From: Hyparrhenia diplandra
Lineage: Eukaryota; Streptophyta; Magnoliopsida; Poales; Poaceae
Direction: 5' to 3'
NCBI GenBank assembly: GCA_015847255.1
Contig: JADLZK010000405.1
Coordinates: 25,156-89,155 of the forward strand
Length of the DNA stretch: 64,000 nt
The position numbers and the translations under genes are program-made. Each line of letters starts with the position of its first letter. Within the stretch, counting starts at the first letter, position 1. Shown here piece after piece: positions 42,501 to 53,300 of this stretch. The notes under the pieces are model-generated. The model searched no databases. It was not told the DNA's origin and was given only the letters and a program-made list of their open reading frames with translations.

Positions 42501-45500
42501 ACCAACGTTGGATTAAGCATGTATGTTCTGAGTATTCGGATTTATTTCTAAATTTGATGAGCCAATCCTCGGCATTGATGTCCCTTTGAGGGAATTATTC
42601 GCGGGAAAAAGTTTTGAGATAATACCCGCATGGCGGGTAAAGTTGGCACAATGCTTATCTTGCATAGCAAGGTAAAAGTTAGCATAGTGCCTATCCCGTA
42701 TGGCAGGAGAAATTATGATGACTCATGTGGTGAAGTATCTCGTATAGCGAGAAGAAGTATGGGTAGCTCTTGTGCTATCCTAGAATTGACTGAGCACTAA
42801 TATTGTGTCATAGTTATTAAGCACTTCATGAGTGTAAAGAGAAAAGAAATCTATGTATGAACCTCTGAAAAGAATAATGTGCGAGCGTGACTTGCAAAAG
42901 GACTTTGCTAAGTTCTTGAAGTGAAAAAAAAGTACTCCCATGTGGATGAATAAGTAATCAAAGTTTCCTCCTTCACAAGAGTTTGATAGTTTCGGAATTG
43001 TGGTAGAAAAGTTCATGCCACATTCCGAGGGGGAGAAATGTGAGATAAATTCAAAAGATGTGAAGAAGAAAAGACGATTAAGAAAGACACTCCCCTATAG
43101 TTCAAGATAAAGCGGTGCATACTGTGCATTAAAGACAAAAGTGATCTATAAAAGATGAATGTGATCGTTGAGGGAGTACAATGGTCATAATAGTTATACC
43201 CCTAAGAAAAGTAATGGCTAAATTCCTGGATCTTTATAGTTCCGATAGGAAGGTAGCATACTAGAAAAGTTTCAGAGCTATTAAAGCGGGGCTTATGGCA
43301 CCATATGAGTTTAACAGATCAGACCCAAAATAAGAAAAGTGATGATACTCTATCTTTAGAAGATGGAGTAATCTGGGGGAGCATGGTATGCCGAGAATAC
43401 CATGTTATTGTTGTATAAGTAAACAAGGATCCTAGATATAGGACCTTATAGAATTAATTGCCTCTGTGCAATAAAAGAGCAACAACAACCCCACATTAAA
43501 GAAGTGCCAATAGCTAAGGACCCTAAAAGGTCTCAAAGATTAAGAAAAGCAGTTTTCTTTGATGACTATAAAGTCTATGTTAAAGAAATTCAAATGAAGG
43601 ATGATCCCATCTTGTCTAAAAAGTCATGAGAAGTACTCATTTGTCTAAATGGCAAGAAGTTATGAAATTAAAGAATCCCGACGATATTTGGGACTTAGAA
43701 GTAATTTCTAATGGAGCCAAAATAGTGGGCTGTAATGGGTCTACAAGACGCAATGTGACTCCAAAGGGAATATGAAAAGATATAAATCGCCACTTGTGGT
43801 GAGAACAGTTTATATAAAGAGAATAAATTGATGTAAAGACGTGGCACATTATGGTTTTGAATTACATCATTTGGATGTAAAGACGGCATTCCCTAATGGG
43901 ATTTGTATGAAAATAAATACATGGCACAACCTAATGGTTTTGTCGTGGGAGTAAAAGAACATATGGGATGTCGCCTAAAGAAATGATTTAAAGGTTAGAG
44001 CAAGTCTCTAGAAAGTAGAGTTTTTAAAGTTGAAAAGTCAATAGAATATTTGGGTTAAAGAGAATGAGAAGGACAACAAGTATTATGAGAAGTTTAAGAA
44101 TGGAAAATTTATTTTTCCTAATCCTACATGTGGATAGCACCTTGCATGCTAGTAGTGGTGCTAATCTACTATTGAAGAAGAAGTTTTTGTCCTCGAGATT
44201 CAATAAGAATGGTCTTGGTGAAATGTCTCTCATAATAAGAATTGAAAATTCACCGAGACGGAAGAAAAGGGGTATTAGGACTATTGCAAAGGCATACTTA
44301 GAAAAGATTCTAAAGAAATAAAGTATGCTTGAAAGAAAACCTATGCCTGTTCTTATAGTCAAGGGTAATGGATTTGGGAACCTTAGTGTTCCAAGAATGA
44401 ATGTGAAATAGATCAAAGAAATAAGTGGTACCACATGCTTCGGCTGTTGGAAGCTTAATGAAAGCACAAGTGTGTCATTACCCTCTGAGAGTTCACATAT
44501 CAGGGATAATTTGGCGAAGTCCAGTCGGATATAGATCACTGGAATGGAGTAATAAATGTATTGGAATTTTGTAAAAATCTTGAAAGCCTCATATCAAGTA
44601 AGAAAGAACAAGTACTCTCATATAGTTGTGGGTACAAATGTTGAGATTTGGCGAGATGTGCGATGAATTCCACACTAGTCAGCGACACTCGCGGTTGGAG
44701 TTTGTTGTAGAAAAGCTCCAAATAAAAGCGGTTGTGGTGTCATTGATGATGCATACACATGATACAACTTGTTATGAGGCTTCAGGGACAGGCAAAGGTA
44801 ATCAAAAGATTATACCCGAAGTTGATAATGGTTGACAACAGCAATAACCATTTAACTGTTTTACTCCTGTGACAACGGGTCAAGTGTGCTGCCAAACACA
44901 TTGACACAAAGTTATACGTTGTAAAGGAGAAAGTCCGGAATCATATTGAAAGAATTGAGCATATAAGGAACAAGAAAGTGTTTGCGGATCCGTTTACCAA
45001 AGGCTTACCGCCCAGTGCGTTCAAAGAACACACAGTCGACATGGGTTTATGGTATGGCCTATGACTTCCGGACAATAAAGGGCCCAATGTTGAAGAAGCT
45101 GTTTCAAAACAGAGACGTGTATTGTAGCTGTTGAGTCCATCGGCGATTGACCGTGGACGACGAGGCGTTCTATGCACCAATTTGTATTGGAATAAGAAAA
45201 GAAGTAAATGTTATAAAGTTAAAAGTATATGTTGAGATCAAGGGGAGAATGTTAGGTTGATCTCCACCCGGTTGGCCCCCAGCGGTCAAGCCCGGGCCCT
45301 TGGTTTCACGCCCTGATCGGGGCGTCCAGCCCAAGACAAGGCTGGTGGGCCCCTGTCGCGCAACCCTATAAAGAGGAGGTGGGGACCACGGTTTAGGGTA
45401 TGAAGTTCACCACTACAGCCGCCACTCCACCTCCAGACCCTGTCCGATCGCGAGGGAAGGGCTGCCAGCGACGGGATGGACCCATCGCCGCCGCCGTCCG

Positions 45501-46039
45501 CCTCTACATCACGCCAGCGACATACTCCTACACCGACCCCGTCGATCGTCAAGCCCCTGGTATGTGCATCCACCTCTCTCCAATCCCTTCTTCCCCATCG
45601 TTCTTATTCTCTGGATTTATGCTGTTATCCCAAATACCAAGGATTACCCCATCTGATCTGCACCTAGACGATCCTATAGTTCTATCAATCTCTAGTGGAT
45701 TCGTCAGTCATTCGGTGCTGTAATCTATTCTGGTTTTTGCATACCCTGCTATGATTTATGCTTTTACTACATCTTTGAAAACAAATATGCTTCATTTCTG
45801 CAGGTTATAGGTTTTACCAAGATCCCCAGTCACAGAATTTGCAGCTGCAGTACTCTCAATCTCGTGTGTGCTCACGCCATTCTCAAGGATTCTTTTTCAT
45901 GGATGCCATTAAAAAAGATGGTCTACTCATCAATGCCCCTAAAAATTTCGGTCTTCCACAGCTAACATCCACTTCTCAAACTCTTTCATGTGTGCCATTC
46001 CGTCCGCCAGCAGTAGATTTCCGCCGTTTGGTCACCTGA
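39596..46039 (+). CDS. Candidate two-exon gene altered by two transposons (exons 39596-39767, 45804-46039)
   Basis: Exon one starts METPAAGRRRCSSPRAPPPP and ends at a good donor (GCGCTAG|GTGAGC). Exon two follows TTTCTGCAG at 45804. Joined, they give one frame of 135 codons: the 172 and 236 nt add to an exact multiple of three. The intron contains a 5.67-kb copia element; without it the intron would be 366 bp. In exon two the frame passes CSRHSQ and enters the second MULE at 45888, so the last about 50 residues and the stop come from MULE terminal repeat. Without the MULE the frame would end at a TGA four codons later. The product is Pro/Arg-rich at the start and matches no family I know. Upstream 39190-39590 could be promoter. 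Expression is unproven, and non-coding status is quite possible. Confidence 0.35.
40023..40456 (+). repeat. Copia 5' LTR (434 bp)
   Basis: It contains a TATA-like CCCTATAAAGAGG near 40130, about where U3 transcription should start. It matches 45250-45687 closely, with small indels near the start (CACCAGTTGG versus CACCCGGTTGG). Confidence 0.92.
40500..41560 (+). other. GC-rich leader of the copia element, unidentified
   Basis: Between the primer site and the decayed coding region lies about 1 kb of GC-rich DNA, with several overlapping open frames rich in Arg, Gly and Ala. None shows a gag motif. Its composition differs sharply from the AT-rich DNA after 41560, so it could be a long leader or acquired host sequence. 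No source gene was recognised. Confidence 0.35.
42581..42751 (+). repeat. Array of five 13-nt hairpins in copia interior
   Basis: Five stem-loops share the same geometry of 5-nt arm, 3-nt loop, 5-nt arm: TCCCT-TTG-AGGGA (42581), CCCGC-ATG-GCGGG (42625), CTTGC-ATA-GCAAG (42659), CCCGT-ATG-GCAGG (42695, one weak and one failed pair) and CTCGT-ATA-GCGAG (42739, one G-T pair). The sequences differ, but base changes in one arm are mostly matched in the other. Spacing is 34-44 nt. Intervening DNA shares GGTAAA(A)GTT(G/A)GCA(C/T)A. Confidence 0.7.
43560..45125 (+). pseudogene. Copia polyprotein remnants (RT to C-terminus), heavily decayed
   Basis: The clearest pieces are near 43660-43760 (MKLKNPDDIWDLEV, SNGAKIVGCN), the spot where copia RT has W.LV..P.G...IGC.W. 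Near 43858-43945 comes a broken match to LHQMDVKTAFLNG and the following MAQPNGF-like stretch. At 44950-45063 the polyprotein end is better preserved (IRNKKVFADPFTKGLPPSAF, EHTVDMGL). Stops and frame changes are very frequent. Gag and integrase are not recognisable by eye in 41640-43550. Confidence 0.65.
45250..45687 (+). repeat. Copia 3' LTR (438 bp)
   Basis: It is the partner of 40023-40456, preceded by the AAGGGGAGAA purine tract and followed by the ATCTC target duplication. Confidence 0.92.
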
Positions 46040-46999
46040 CGCGTGGGTCCGGCACTGGAAAATGACCTCGTTGCCCTTCTCTTCTTTCTCCTCCCTCCTT
46101 ATCTCAAACTGGCAAGCGGGCCCCACATGTCAAAACTCCCAACCGGGTCAGCGCCCAGCTCCAACAGCGGGTGCGCACGGCCGTACCCGTACCCCAGCGC
46201 CCGTCGTCTTGGCCTTGGAGCGCGGCGTCGCGAGCAGCGTTACGGCCATCCACCCGCCGAGATGCGATGGATCGAGGCAGCGCCGACGGAGTTCGTGGCG
46301 CGCCGTGCCCGGCCAGGCCCAGGGCTCCTCGCGCCGAGGCAGCGGCAGCGGAGCTTCGGCGGCGCCCGATGCCGACACCGGGGCTCCCAGCGCCGCGCGC
46401 TGAGGTAGCGCCGGCGGAGCTCCCAGCGCCTCCGTTCAAGCAAGACGAGAGAGGGGAGAGGGCGAGAGAAGAGAGGAAGAGCTCGCCGCGTCCGCCGTCG
46501 TCATCGCCCGCGGCTCGCGGATCCTAGCCCGCATCCGCTCCTTCCACTGCGGACCTGCGTGCAGCGCCGCTCGACATCGCCCGGGGGTGATGTCACGCTC
46601 GTGTGCCGACAAAGCCGCACCGTGGCGCGCGCGAGCTCCGACGCCCGGGGCGTCCTAGTGTTGTGCCGCGCAAGCGCGCGCGTCGCGAGCATGAGCGGGT
46701 GCTCGGCCGCCGCCGCAGGGTATGTCCGGGAGAGAAAGACGAAGGTGGGGATGGGGCTGACGGGCGGGACCCGCTGGCCGGTGAGAGAGGAGGGGAGGAG
46801 AAATAATAAGAGGGCAATGAGGTCATTTCAGTGCGGACTCACGCGTCAGGTGACCAAACGGCAGAAATCTAACTGTTGGCGGACGGAATGGCACGAGATG
46901 AAAGAGTTTGAGAAGGGGATGTTAGCTGTGGAAGACCGAAGTTTTCAGGGGCATTCGTGAGTAGGCCATCATTTTTAATGGCATCCATGAAAAAGACTC
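45888..46999. mobile_element. Second MULE with about 220-bp TIRs, TSD ATTCTCAAG
   Basis: Inverted ends GATTCTTTTTCATGGATGCC (45888) and GGCATCCATGAAAAAGACTC (ending 46999) extend inward for about 220 bp with high similarity, for instance TTCGGTCTTCCACAGCTAAC and GTTTGGTCACCTGACGCGTG in both. The 9-bp duplication ATTCTCAAG is at 45879-45887 and 47000-47008. The 1.1-kb element has a GC-rich interior (46130-46760) of the kind seen in Pack-MULEs, but I cannot name a source gene. No transposase. It lies in exon two of the candidate gene. Confidence 0.9.
46130..46760. other. GC-rich MULE cargo, unidentified
   Basis: Open frames run in both directions through this segment (Ala/Arg/Pro-rich), as expected from GC content alone. 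Captured exon sequence is likely by analogy with the first MULE, but no domain is recognised. Confidence 0.35.
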
Positions 47000-47518
47000 A
47001 TTCTCAAGCCTCCAAACCGTGAACTCTCCGGCAACTTCATCGGTGAGCAAACTGGCTTCCCAGCAAAATCTAGCGAGGACAACATTGACAAATGTTCTTG
47101 CCGTGGTTCTACTTGCAGATGGTGAAAAAACTCTTATTTTTGTATTATGATTTGGCAAGAAGCTTGCTCGCTTAATAAAAAAAAATCATGTAGTAAGGAC
47201 ACTGTAATCTGTTGATGTCTCCTGATTCATGTATCTTTTCGACTGATTTGCTTGTCTGGATATGTGGTCCTGAATAGACCATGGGCATTTGTGCAGTGGC
47301 TTGAGAAAGCAAGGATTGAAAAGAGTCAGTTCCCATGTATTCTTTGTTTTAAGCGACCAAACAAACCTTGTGATTAGTATAGTAAGGCATGACTTATCAA
47401 ATAGCAAAAATCGAATAGTTTCCTTCTTCATTCTTAAATAACAAGGATTATACTTATTTAATGTGTATATAATTGTTCTGCTTTGGTGAAAATGACTTGT
47501 AATGAAAATATGTGGACA

Positions 47519-47744
47519 GCTCAAGTGTGTGTTGGCATATACATTTAATTCAGTTGTGCTTAAAGAATTCTCAAATGACATCCTGGCCCTTGAGACTTAC
47601 ATAAAAGGGACTGGGCTAGACAGGGTAGCGTCACCACAGAATTGTGGGCGTGCAGTTCAGGTTTCCTTTTCTATGGATGATCCTGAACATTTTCTTTTAA
47701 ATTGCCTGTTTGCAGATATGCCTGATAGCCACTACAAATATGTT
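47519..47744 (+). pseudogene. Exon-like open frame of unknown family
   Basis: After GTGGACAG a single open frame reads LKCVLAYTFNSVVLKEFSND, ILALETYIKGTGLDRV and VSFSMDDPEHFLLNCLFADM, then stops at 47745-47747. Other frames are closed, and the residue mix is protein-like, so it was probably coding. A short exon-like piece WLEKARIEK precedes it at about 47297-47323. No family recognised. Confidence 0.35.
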
Positions 47745-47900
47745 TAGATGTCAACCTGAATTTAATTGCCCAAATCTATCGGCAATTAGTTCATTTCATG
47801 TTTTCAGAATTACTGCAGGTTGCTGCTTGCCACAAACCCTTGCTTAATATGTGATTACCACAACCTGATACTATGCTTTAAGCATGCCGACAACGCTAGC

Positions 47901-47990
47901 ATGTGGGAGAACACCAATGTCATGGAGTACCAGGCCATCGCTAAGAAGCTTCCAAAGATTATCTATGACTACTACATTGACATTAGTTAA
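47901..47990 (+). pseudogene. Glycolate oxidase N-terminal fragment
   Basis: The 29-codon reading contains NVMEYQAIAKKLPKIIYDYY, a near match to the first 30 residues of plant (S)-2-hydroxy-acid (glycolate) oxidase, a peroxisomal FMN enzyme of photorespiration. One residue is missing between the two Lys compared with the usual sequence. The reading ends at TAA where ASGAED should follow. Only this N-terminal piece is present. The neighbouring DNA is not oxidase-like, so it is a captured or stranded fragment. A diverged copy of its last 33 bp with downstream DNA recurs near 48367-48400. Confidence 0.7.
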
Positions 47991-48180
47991 AAGATAGCAC
48001 TCATATCTGTCTTGTTTGAGTAGCTCATATTGCATACTGTAATTTTTTTGTGCAGGTCTGTAAGCTAGAATTTCTGATTGCATTTAGAAGTTGTGAGGGG
48101 CCCTTTTGTTCATGAACTTAAAAGAAAAAATGGAGCTACAGGTATTGCTATCTCATTACTTGGTGCTATGGTGACGCCAT

Positions 48181-48228
48181 AAGCTTCGTGTCTATCTTTT
48201 CGAAAAAAAAAAAGCTTCGTGTCTATCT
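48181..48228. mobile_element. Minimal LINE tail insertion (14 nt) with 17-bp target duplication
   Basis: AAGCTTCGTGTCTATCT at 48181-48197 is repeated exactly at 48212-48228. Between them is only TTTCGAAAAAAAAA, the same tail that ends the LINE at 21037. This fits a LINE insertion whose reverse transcription stopped almost at once. Confidence 0.7.
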
Positions 48229-48837
48229 GTCTATTTCCAAGCATTCAGTTTTGAACACATGACCTTGTTTTCATTTATCTGCTACATAAACTGCTGTCAT
48301 AATATTTTTCTGCGCTCGACATTATTATTGTCAAGAAAAGTACCACGGTCGGTAATCTCTAACATACAACTACTACTACGTTGATATCAGTTAAAAGATA
48401 GCACTTGATAGATGTGTTGACTTATCATTTATTATTTATGCCTGCTGATAAATTTTCTCAGTCTATTCAGCAGAGATTTAATCTTACAAATTTCATCCGG
48501 CTAATTAGAATACTTTTCTTTGCAACAAAAGGTTTGTGGCTTGAAATGTGATTTATACAGTTTAACTATACTCAGTTGTACTGCACACCTAGCCTGACGT
48601 ATGATCGATTGACTGCCTTTGCTTCAGCTTTGAGCTGAACTCAGTTACAGCTTGAAGGCAAGCAACGACTTGCACATCAGTAGAAGTAGCAGCTTGATTT
48701 AGCTTCACTTGACAGAATTCTTTATTGTGATATTGATTCTTCATTAACATCGTATCATCAGATTTAGATGCTTGCTATTTATATTTTGTACACATAGCAT
48801 TTGTTGATAATTTCTTGCTCATGTGTTCACATGCAAC

Positions 48838-49090
48838 AGGGTCAGGTATTGATGAATCGATGGGCCTTGGGCAGCAATAGGAAGCTGAAGAGCTAGAACT
48901 AAAGCGTTGCATTTTTGCAGTCAACAAATGGGCGCCACGGCGTTGGCGTTATCATTAGTTTCACGCTATTGGATGCTACTGCTACCAAGAGAGCGCAACA
49001 TGTATTTATGGGATGCTACTGCAACCAAGATGACCATGGAGCTCTAGGATAGATGTTGGATCAGTTGGGGTTCCACTAGTCCCGCTTCAC
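48838..49090 (+). other. Exon-like tail, uncertain
   Basis: After TGCAACAG at 48838 a short frame GSGIDESMGLGQQ is open and then stops. CTACTGC(T/A)ACCAAGA recurs twice at about 48976-49030. This may be the last exon and 3' untranslated region of the decayed gene to the left. Evidence is weak. Confidence 0.2.
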
Positions 49091-49199
49091 CGGGAGGTCG
49101 AAGTGTTAGATGCTTTAATATAGATTCTTGTATTAGTTTCATATATGATGATATGGAGTGATTACACAATTGTCCGAATTTGAAGTTCAAAGTTTGAGC

Positions 49200-49977
49200 T
49201 TTTCAGTTCCAATGTCGTAAGTAGTATTATTTATTGTTTATATATATAATAACAAATATTTTTTGTTGGGACCTATTAAAGCGTTGCAATACAACGTCTC
49301 TAAACTACTACATACAAAATATAGATGTATGTACTAAATCATTTCTACAGGTATTAATACACACTATGGCGTTACTATACAACGTATCGAAATATGTAGA
49401 CCACACTATGACGTTACTATACAACGTATCGAAATATGTAGACACGCAATAAAGACGTGATACATTAGTGTTTCTACTTTTGTTAACACATGTTCAGGCG
49501 TTACAATAAAACGTGTCACCTGCCACGTCACCTTTCCACGTCTCATACCACATCACCTTGCCACATCACCTGCCACGTCACCTTTTCATGTCACCTACTA
49601 TATCGTCTCTATACTCCTTAATGCTCAATAATGTGTCACTATAAAACGTGACTATAGTAGTAGACACGAATTGTGAATGTATCTACAATATTGTCTCTAC
49701 ATATTTTCACGCATGATGAAACGTCATCAGTATGACGACGTAACAACACTAATAGAAACCATATCAATGTGTCTAGACATGCATCTAACGTGTCTATGAA
49801 ACGTCTATTCATCTAGTATATACGCTTACGAAAACCATCTCTATGGAGCCTGACACGGTCCATATGAAGACGCTTCTAATACGCTTTCGTAAAGTGTGCC
49901 TACATCTCTATTGAGATGAGTGAAAGCGTGTCTATTATCTAAAAAAAGCGTAGCTACAGGGGGGGTTTCTAGTAGTG
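49200..49977. mobile_element. Right end of a CACTA-type element with subterminal repeats
   Basis: The segment ends GGGGGGTTTCTAGTAGTG; read inward from the right this is CACTACTAGAAACCCCCC, a standard CACTA terminus. The 700 bp before it hold repeated motifs (GCGTT.CTATACAACGT and variants, CCACGTCACCT), typical of subterminal arrays bound by CACTA proteins. A 42-bp unit is duplicated at 49361-49443. No matching left terminus was found nearby, so the element is truncated or its left end has decayed. Confidence 0.6.
49361..49443. repeat. 42-bp tandem duplication in CACTA subterminal region
   Basis: ACACTATG(G/A)CGTTACTATACAACG followed by TATCGAAATATGTAGAC occurs twice head to tail with one difference. 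Confidence 0.85.
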
Positions 49978-50335
49978 TACGAAGCGCCGAGCTGTTCGCC
50001 TTGGCGCGGACAGCGAATACAGCGTCGAGCTGTCCGTTAGGTCGGGGCGCGGGCAGACGGGCGGGTAATCTGGCGTCAGCGGTCCGCTAGGTCGCCTTGG
50101 CGTGGATGGCGGGTCTGGCGTCGAGCTGTCCGGATGGCTCGCTTGTGGCTCGGCGTGGCTCGCTTCAGCAGCTTGAGCGTGGCTCGCCGCGGTTCGTTCA
50201 GCAGCTTGACGTGTCTCACACGGTTCGTTTAGCGACGTGATCGGCTCTCTCGGTGTTGTCTTAATATGCTCCGCGACTTGAATGACGATCAAGTGGAGTA
50301 GTTAGGGATGGAGCCGACTAGTCGGGGTGCATAGA
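49978..50335. other. GC-rich stretch with GAGCTGTCCG and GGCTCG repeats
   Basis: Repeats of GTCGAGCTGTCCG, CTAGGTCG and GTGGCTCGC occur several times. No protein is recognised. It directly follows the CACTA terminus and stops where composition turns AT-rich. Confidence 0.3.
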
Positions 50336-53300
50336 TATTGATCTTCATAATCTATGCATGAACTTCATTGTTTTATAAAATATGATCTACTTGAGCTTTG
50401 TAATTCTAGTGGTTTACCTTAAAGGCAAATTCAATAAAATATGCTCCCATCATCAAGCCAAACTTTGAATTTTATTGTTCAAACCACACTTTTCATAAAC
50501 GTGTGCAAACTAATGGTATGCAGTACCATAATATTATATCTTTCTAAAGTCGACTCATAATTCTTCTATGAATTATATGAGTATAAACAAGAGTAATATG
50601 CTTCATGCATAATGGCCACCTATTGGTTGTGCAAAACAAATAAATATTATCCTTTAGAGTAATAAATTCTTTCGGAGGATTATGGGGGTAAATACATTCA
50701 TATTCAATATCTTCTAGATAGTGTATCAAACTTATAATAGAGTTTGAATACTTATAGTTATTCCTTAGTGGATTTTCAAATTGTATGTCTACAAATCTTC
50801 AAGATTTTGGTTACCGCTAAATAATAAATCTAGCCTTACATTTGGCATTTAGGGGATAATTCAATTGTCAAAACCACCATTATTCTTATACCTTCTATAT
50901 GGTATTTAGAGGATATCATCACTTCATTGCTAGCTTTTTATACACTTTCTAAGTGATTGGATGACACATTCACGGTGTTTAAGATTCCTCATTTTCTTTG
51001 TCTCGGGTCTATATTCGCCGAGAGATGAATGGTGCTTATTCAAGAATTGGTGGTAAATCTTTCATGGATTAATTCCTTCAAGGATGTACTTTCATTCTTA
51101 GGTGAATTAAAAATTCTCTTCTATGAGATATATTATCTACTTCATGAGAGATGTGTGATATACACAATGACATAGCATTATTCACTACAAAATCAATCAA
51201 TGATTTGTAATCCTTCTTGGACATGCTCTTCTTGAGACTTGAGTATTTATTTAGAAATATATATCTTAGACTTTAATACTTAGTATGAGATTTCTACAAG
51301 TTGCGATTTATATTCTTCGGGAATTATATGGATTTTCATAATCCACTTATTGCTTGCATATTCGATATTCATTCATTTCATTTTGATGAGAGATATAGCG
51401 AGAATATTAATTTCTTCTTAATAGGAGATTCAAGCTCAATTGCTTTCTTCATTGACCCGATATAATCGCTCTGAGCTATTTTGCCATGGACTTTATTTTT
51501 CGGATCCGGGTTTTCACAAGAGAAACATTCGCAATTAAAGAGCTAGCATTGTCGACAACTATTATTTTCTCCCAATACTCTCACAATGTGATTATATTCT
51601 ATCTCTGTCATTTTTTAAATAAGAGATGATATATTGTTCTACATACCCAACAACGATGAGGTGCGCTTAGTGTGTTGGATTTCATCTTCATGATGATCCT
51701 CTTCATGAGGTGCTTAACCTTCTTCATGAGGCGTTCTCTTCATGAGAATGAAAGGAGTTTCATTTTATTTCTACTTAACATGTATACACTAAACTAGAAT
51801 CCACAGGCGCCCCTGTAGATTTTAGATTGATAGTATATAACATTTAGTTTACTACTAGTAAACAAAACTTAAGTTTTACAACTTCAAGTTACTCCTCTCA
51901 TTTCAAAAATATCGACATATGCTCGCTTACGGCTTCACAAGAGCAGATAGTCAAACTATTGTATGACTTAGTGCATGATACTATTCTGCTTCAAGCTTTA
52001 AGGAATATTTTTTTTTTTTGACCATTTTCCTTCTATGGAAATAATATTTGGCATTTAAAATAGGCTTTCTCTCCCTAATGCCAATATTAGATTATTAATA
52101 GCATACTTCAAATGATATCCCCTATCATGGGCTTAAAACAATTCAAATTCATATATCTCCAACTACAAGTGGAGGCCCATTTATGTATGCTATGACTAAA
52201 TTTTATGAAAAATATTCACGCACATATTTAAACATGGGGGTTATTATTTATTATGCGTGAGCTAGAATATTTAAAGTGCACTTAAGAATGTTCAACATTC
52301 CTATAAACTCGAGAGAGGTTCTCCTCCTAATATGCATAAAACATAGTTTAGAAAAACTATTTCATTGTCTAGTTTGTTTTTATTATTTAGCCTAAAAACT
52401 TGATCTAAGTACTCATACAAAAAAAAAAATCATACACTTCAAATGTATAAAATACGCAACATTTAAATTCACATGGAATTTTCTTCTAGAATTTTCTAAT
52501 TGTTCATCCCATCAAATGTGTTAGTCTCCATTGAGCAAATTTCATAAACTCACTCACTCCTCCTCGATCTTAGGCTGCTCGGTGCGGACTAATCTATTGC
52601 ATATGTATACGATGCATTGAAAGCAAATCATTCCTTAGTTCAGCGGGAACTATATAAGCGACTAGCTAGCCAATTTGATAATGAGGGAAGCGTAAAAGTA
52701 GCTACTAGCTACAACTATAGCTGCTATGCTAATATTCTTATAGGAGTGGAGATAATTGCGACTCAATGAGATACACATGCGGTATAATGTGAAATGTTAG
52801 TATTACGTCTAACATAATAGATAACAACAAAATGCAAAGATATGAGCTTTCTTGCAATTAGTGCAGTAGAGAAAGTTAACTTCGGTAGGAAGGGAGGTGG
52901 GCGGAACTTGAAGTCCTAATACGTGCACTTAAAAATTGATTTAGGGCGGCTATGCCTATTAAATATATATTATCCACATTTTCTTACGCCTTTACCCAAA
53001 ATTTCTCTCCCTTTTCATGCCATAATTACATCAAGTAGTAATTTGCTTCTATGAATAATCACTTCTAATGCTTCATAGAATCAATCATACTTCTAGTATT
53101 CATAGGTTATGGCATAAAATTCACATATCTAATATACTATTCGGTGTACAATAGTAGATTCGGGGTAGGACATAACTTCTAGTTTTTTGAGCTAAAGTAT
53201 TAAATACATGGTTTATGGATTATACTATTTCTAGGCAAAATTTGTCCTTCTAAGAGCAATCCATATGCTAGTATAGTCTAGCTGTTAATGTGCTTTTAGG

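Larger units (their letters stand above)
40023..45687 (+). mobile_element. Ty1/copia element, plus strand, TSD ATCTC
   Basis: LTRs at 40023-40456 and 45250-45687 start TGTTAGGTTGATCTCCACC and end TTCTATCA. The target duplication ATCTC is at 40018-40022 and 45688-45692. The primer site ATGGTATCACGAGCC follows the 5' LTR, and the purine tract AAGGGGAGAA precedes the 3' LTR. The interior has a GC-rich first kilobase (40500-41560) and an AT-rich, heavily decayed coding part. It lies inside the intron of the candidate gene at 39596-46039. Confidence 0.92.

Noticed and set aside
42581..42751. CRISPR-like or tRNA-like repeat array
   Set aside because: The repeats are short hairpins of differing sequence within a plant copia element; spacing varies and there is no conserved direct repeat or tRNA consensus.
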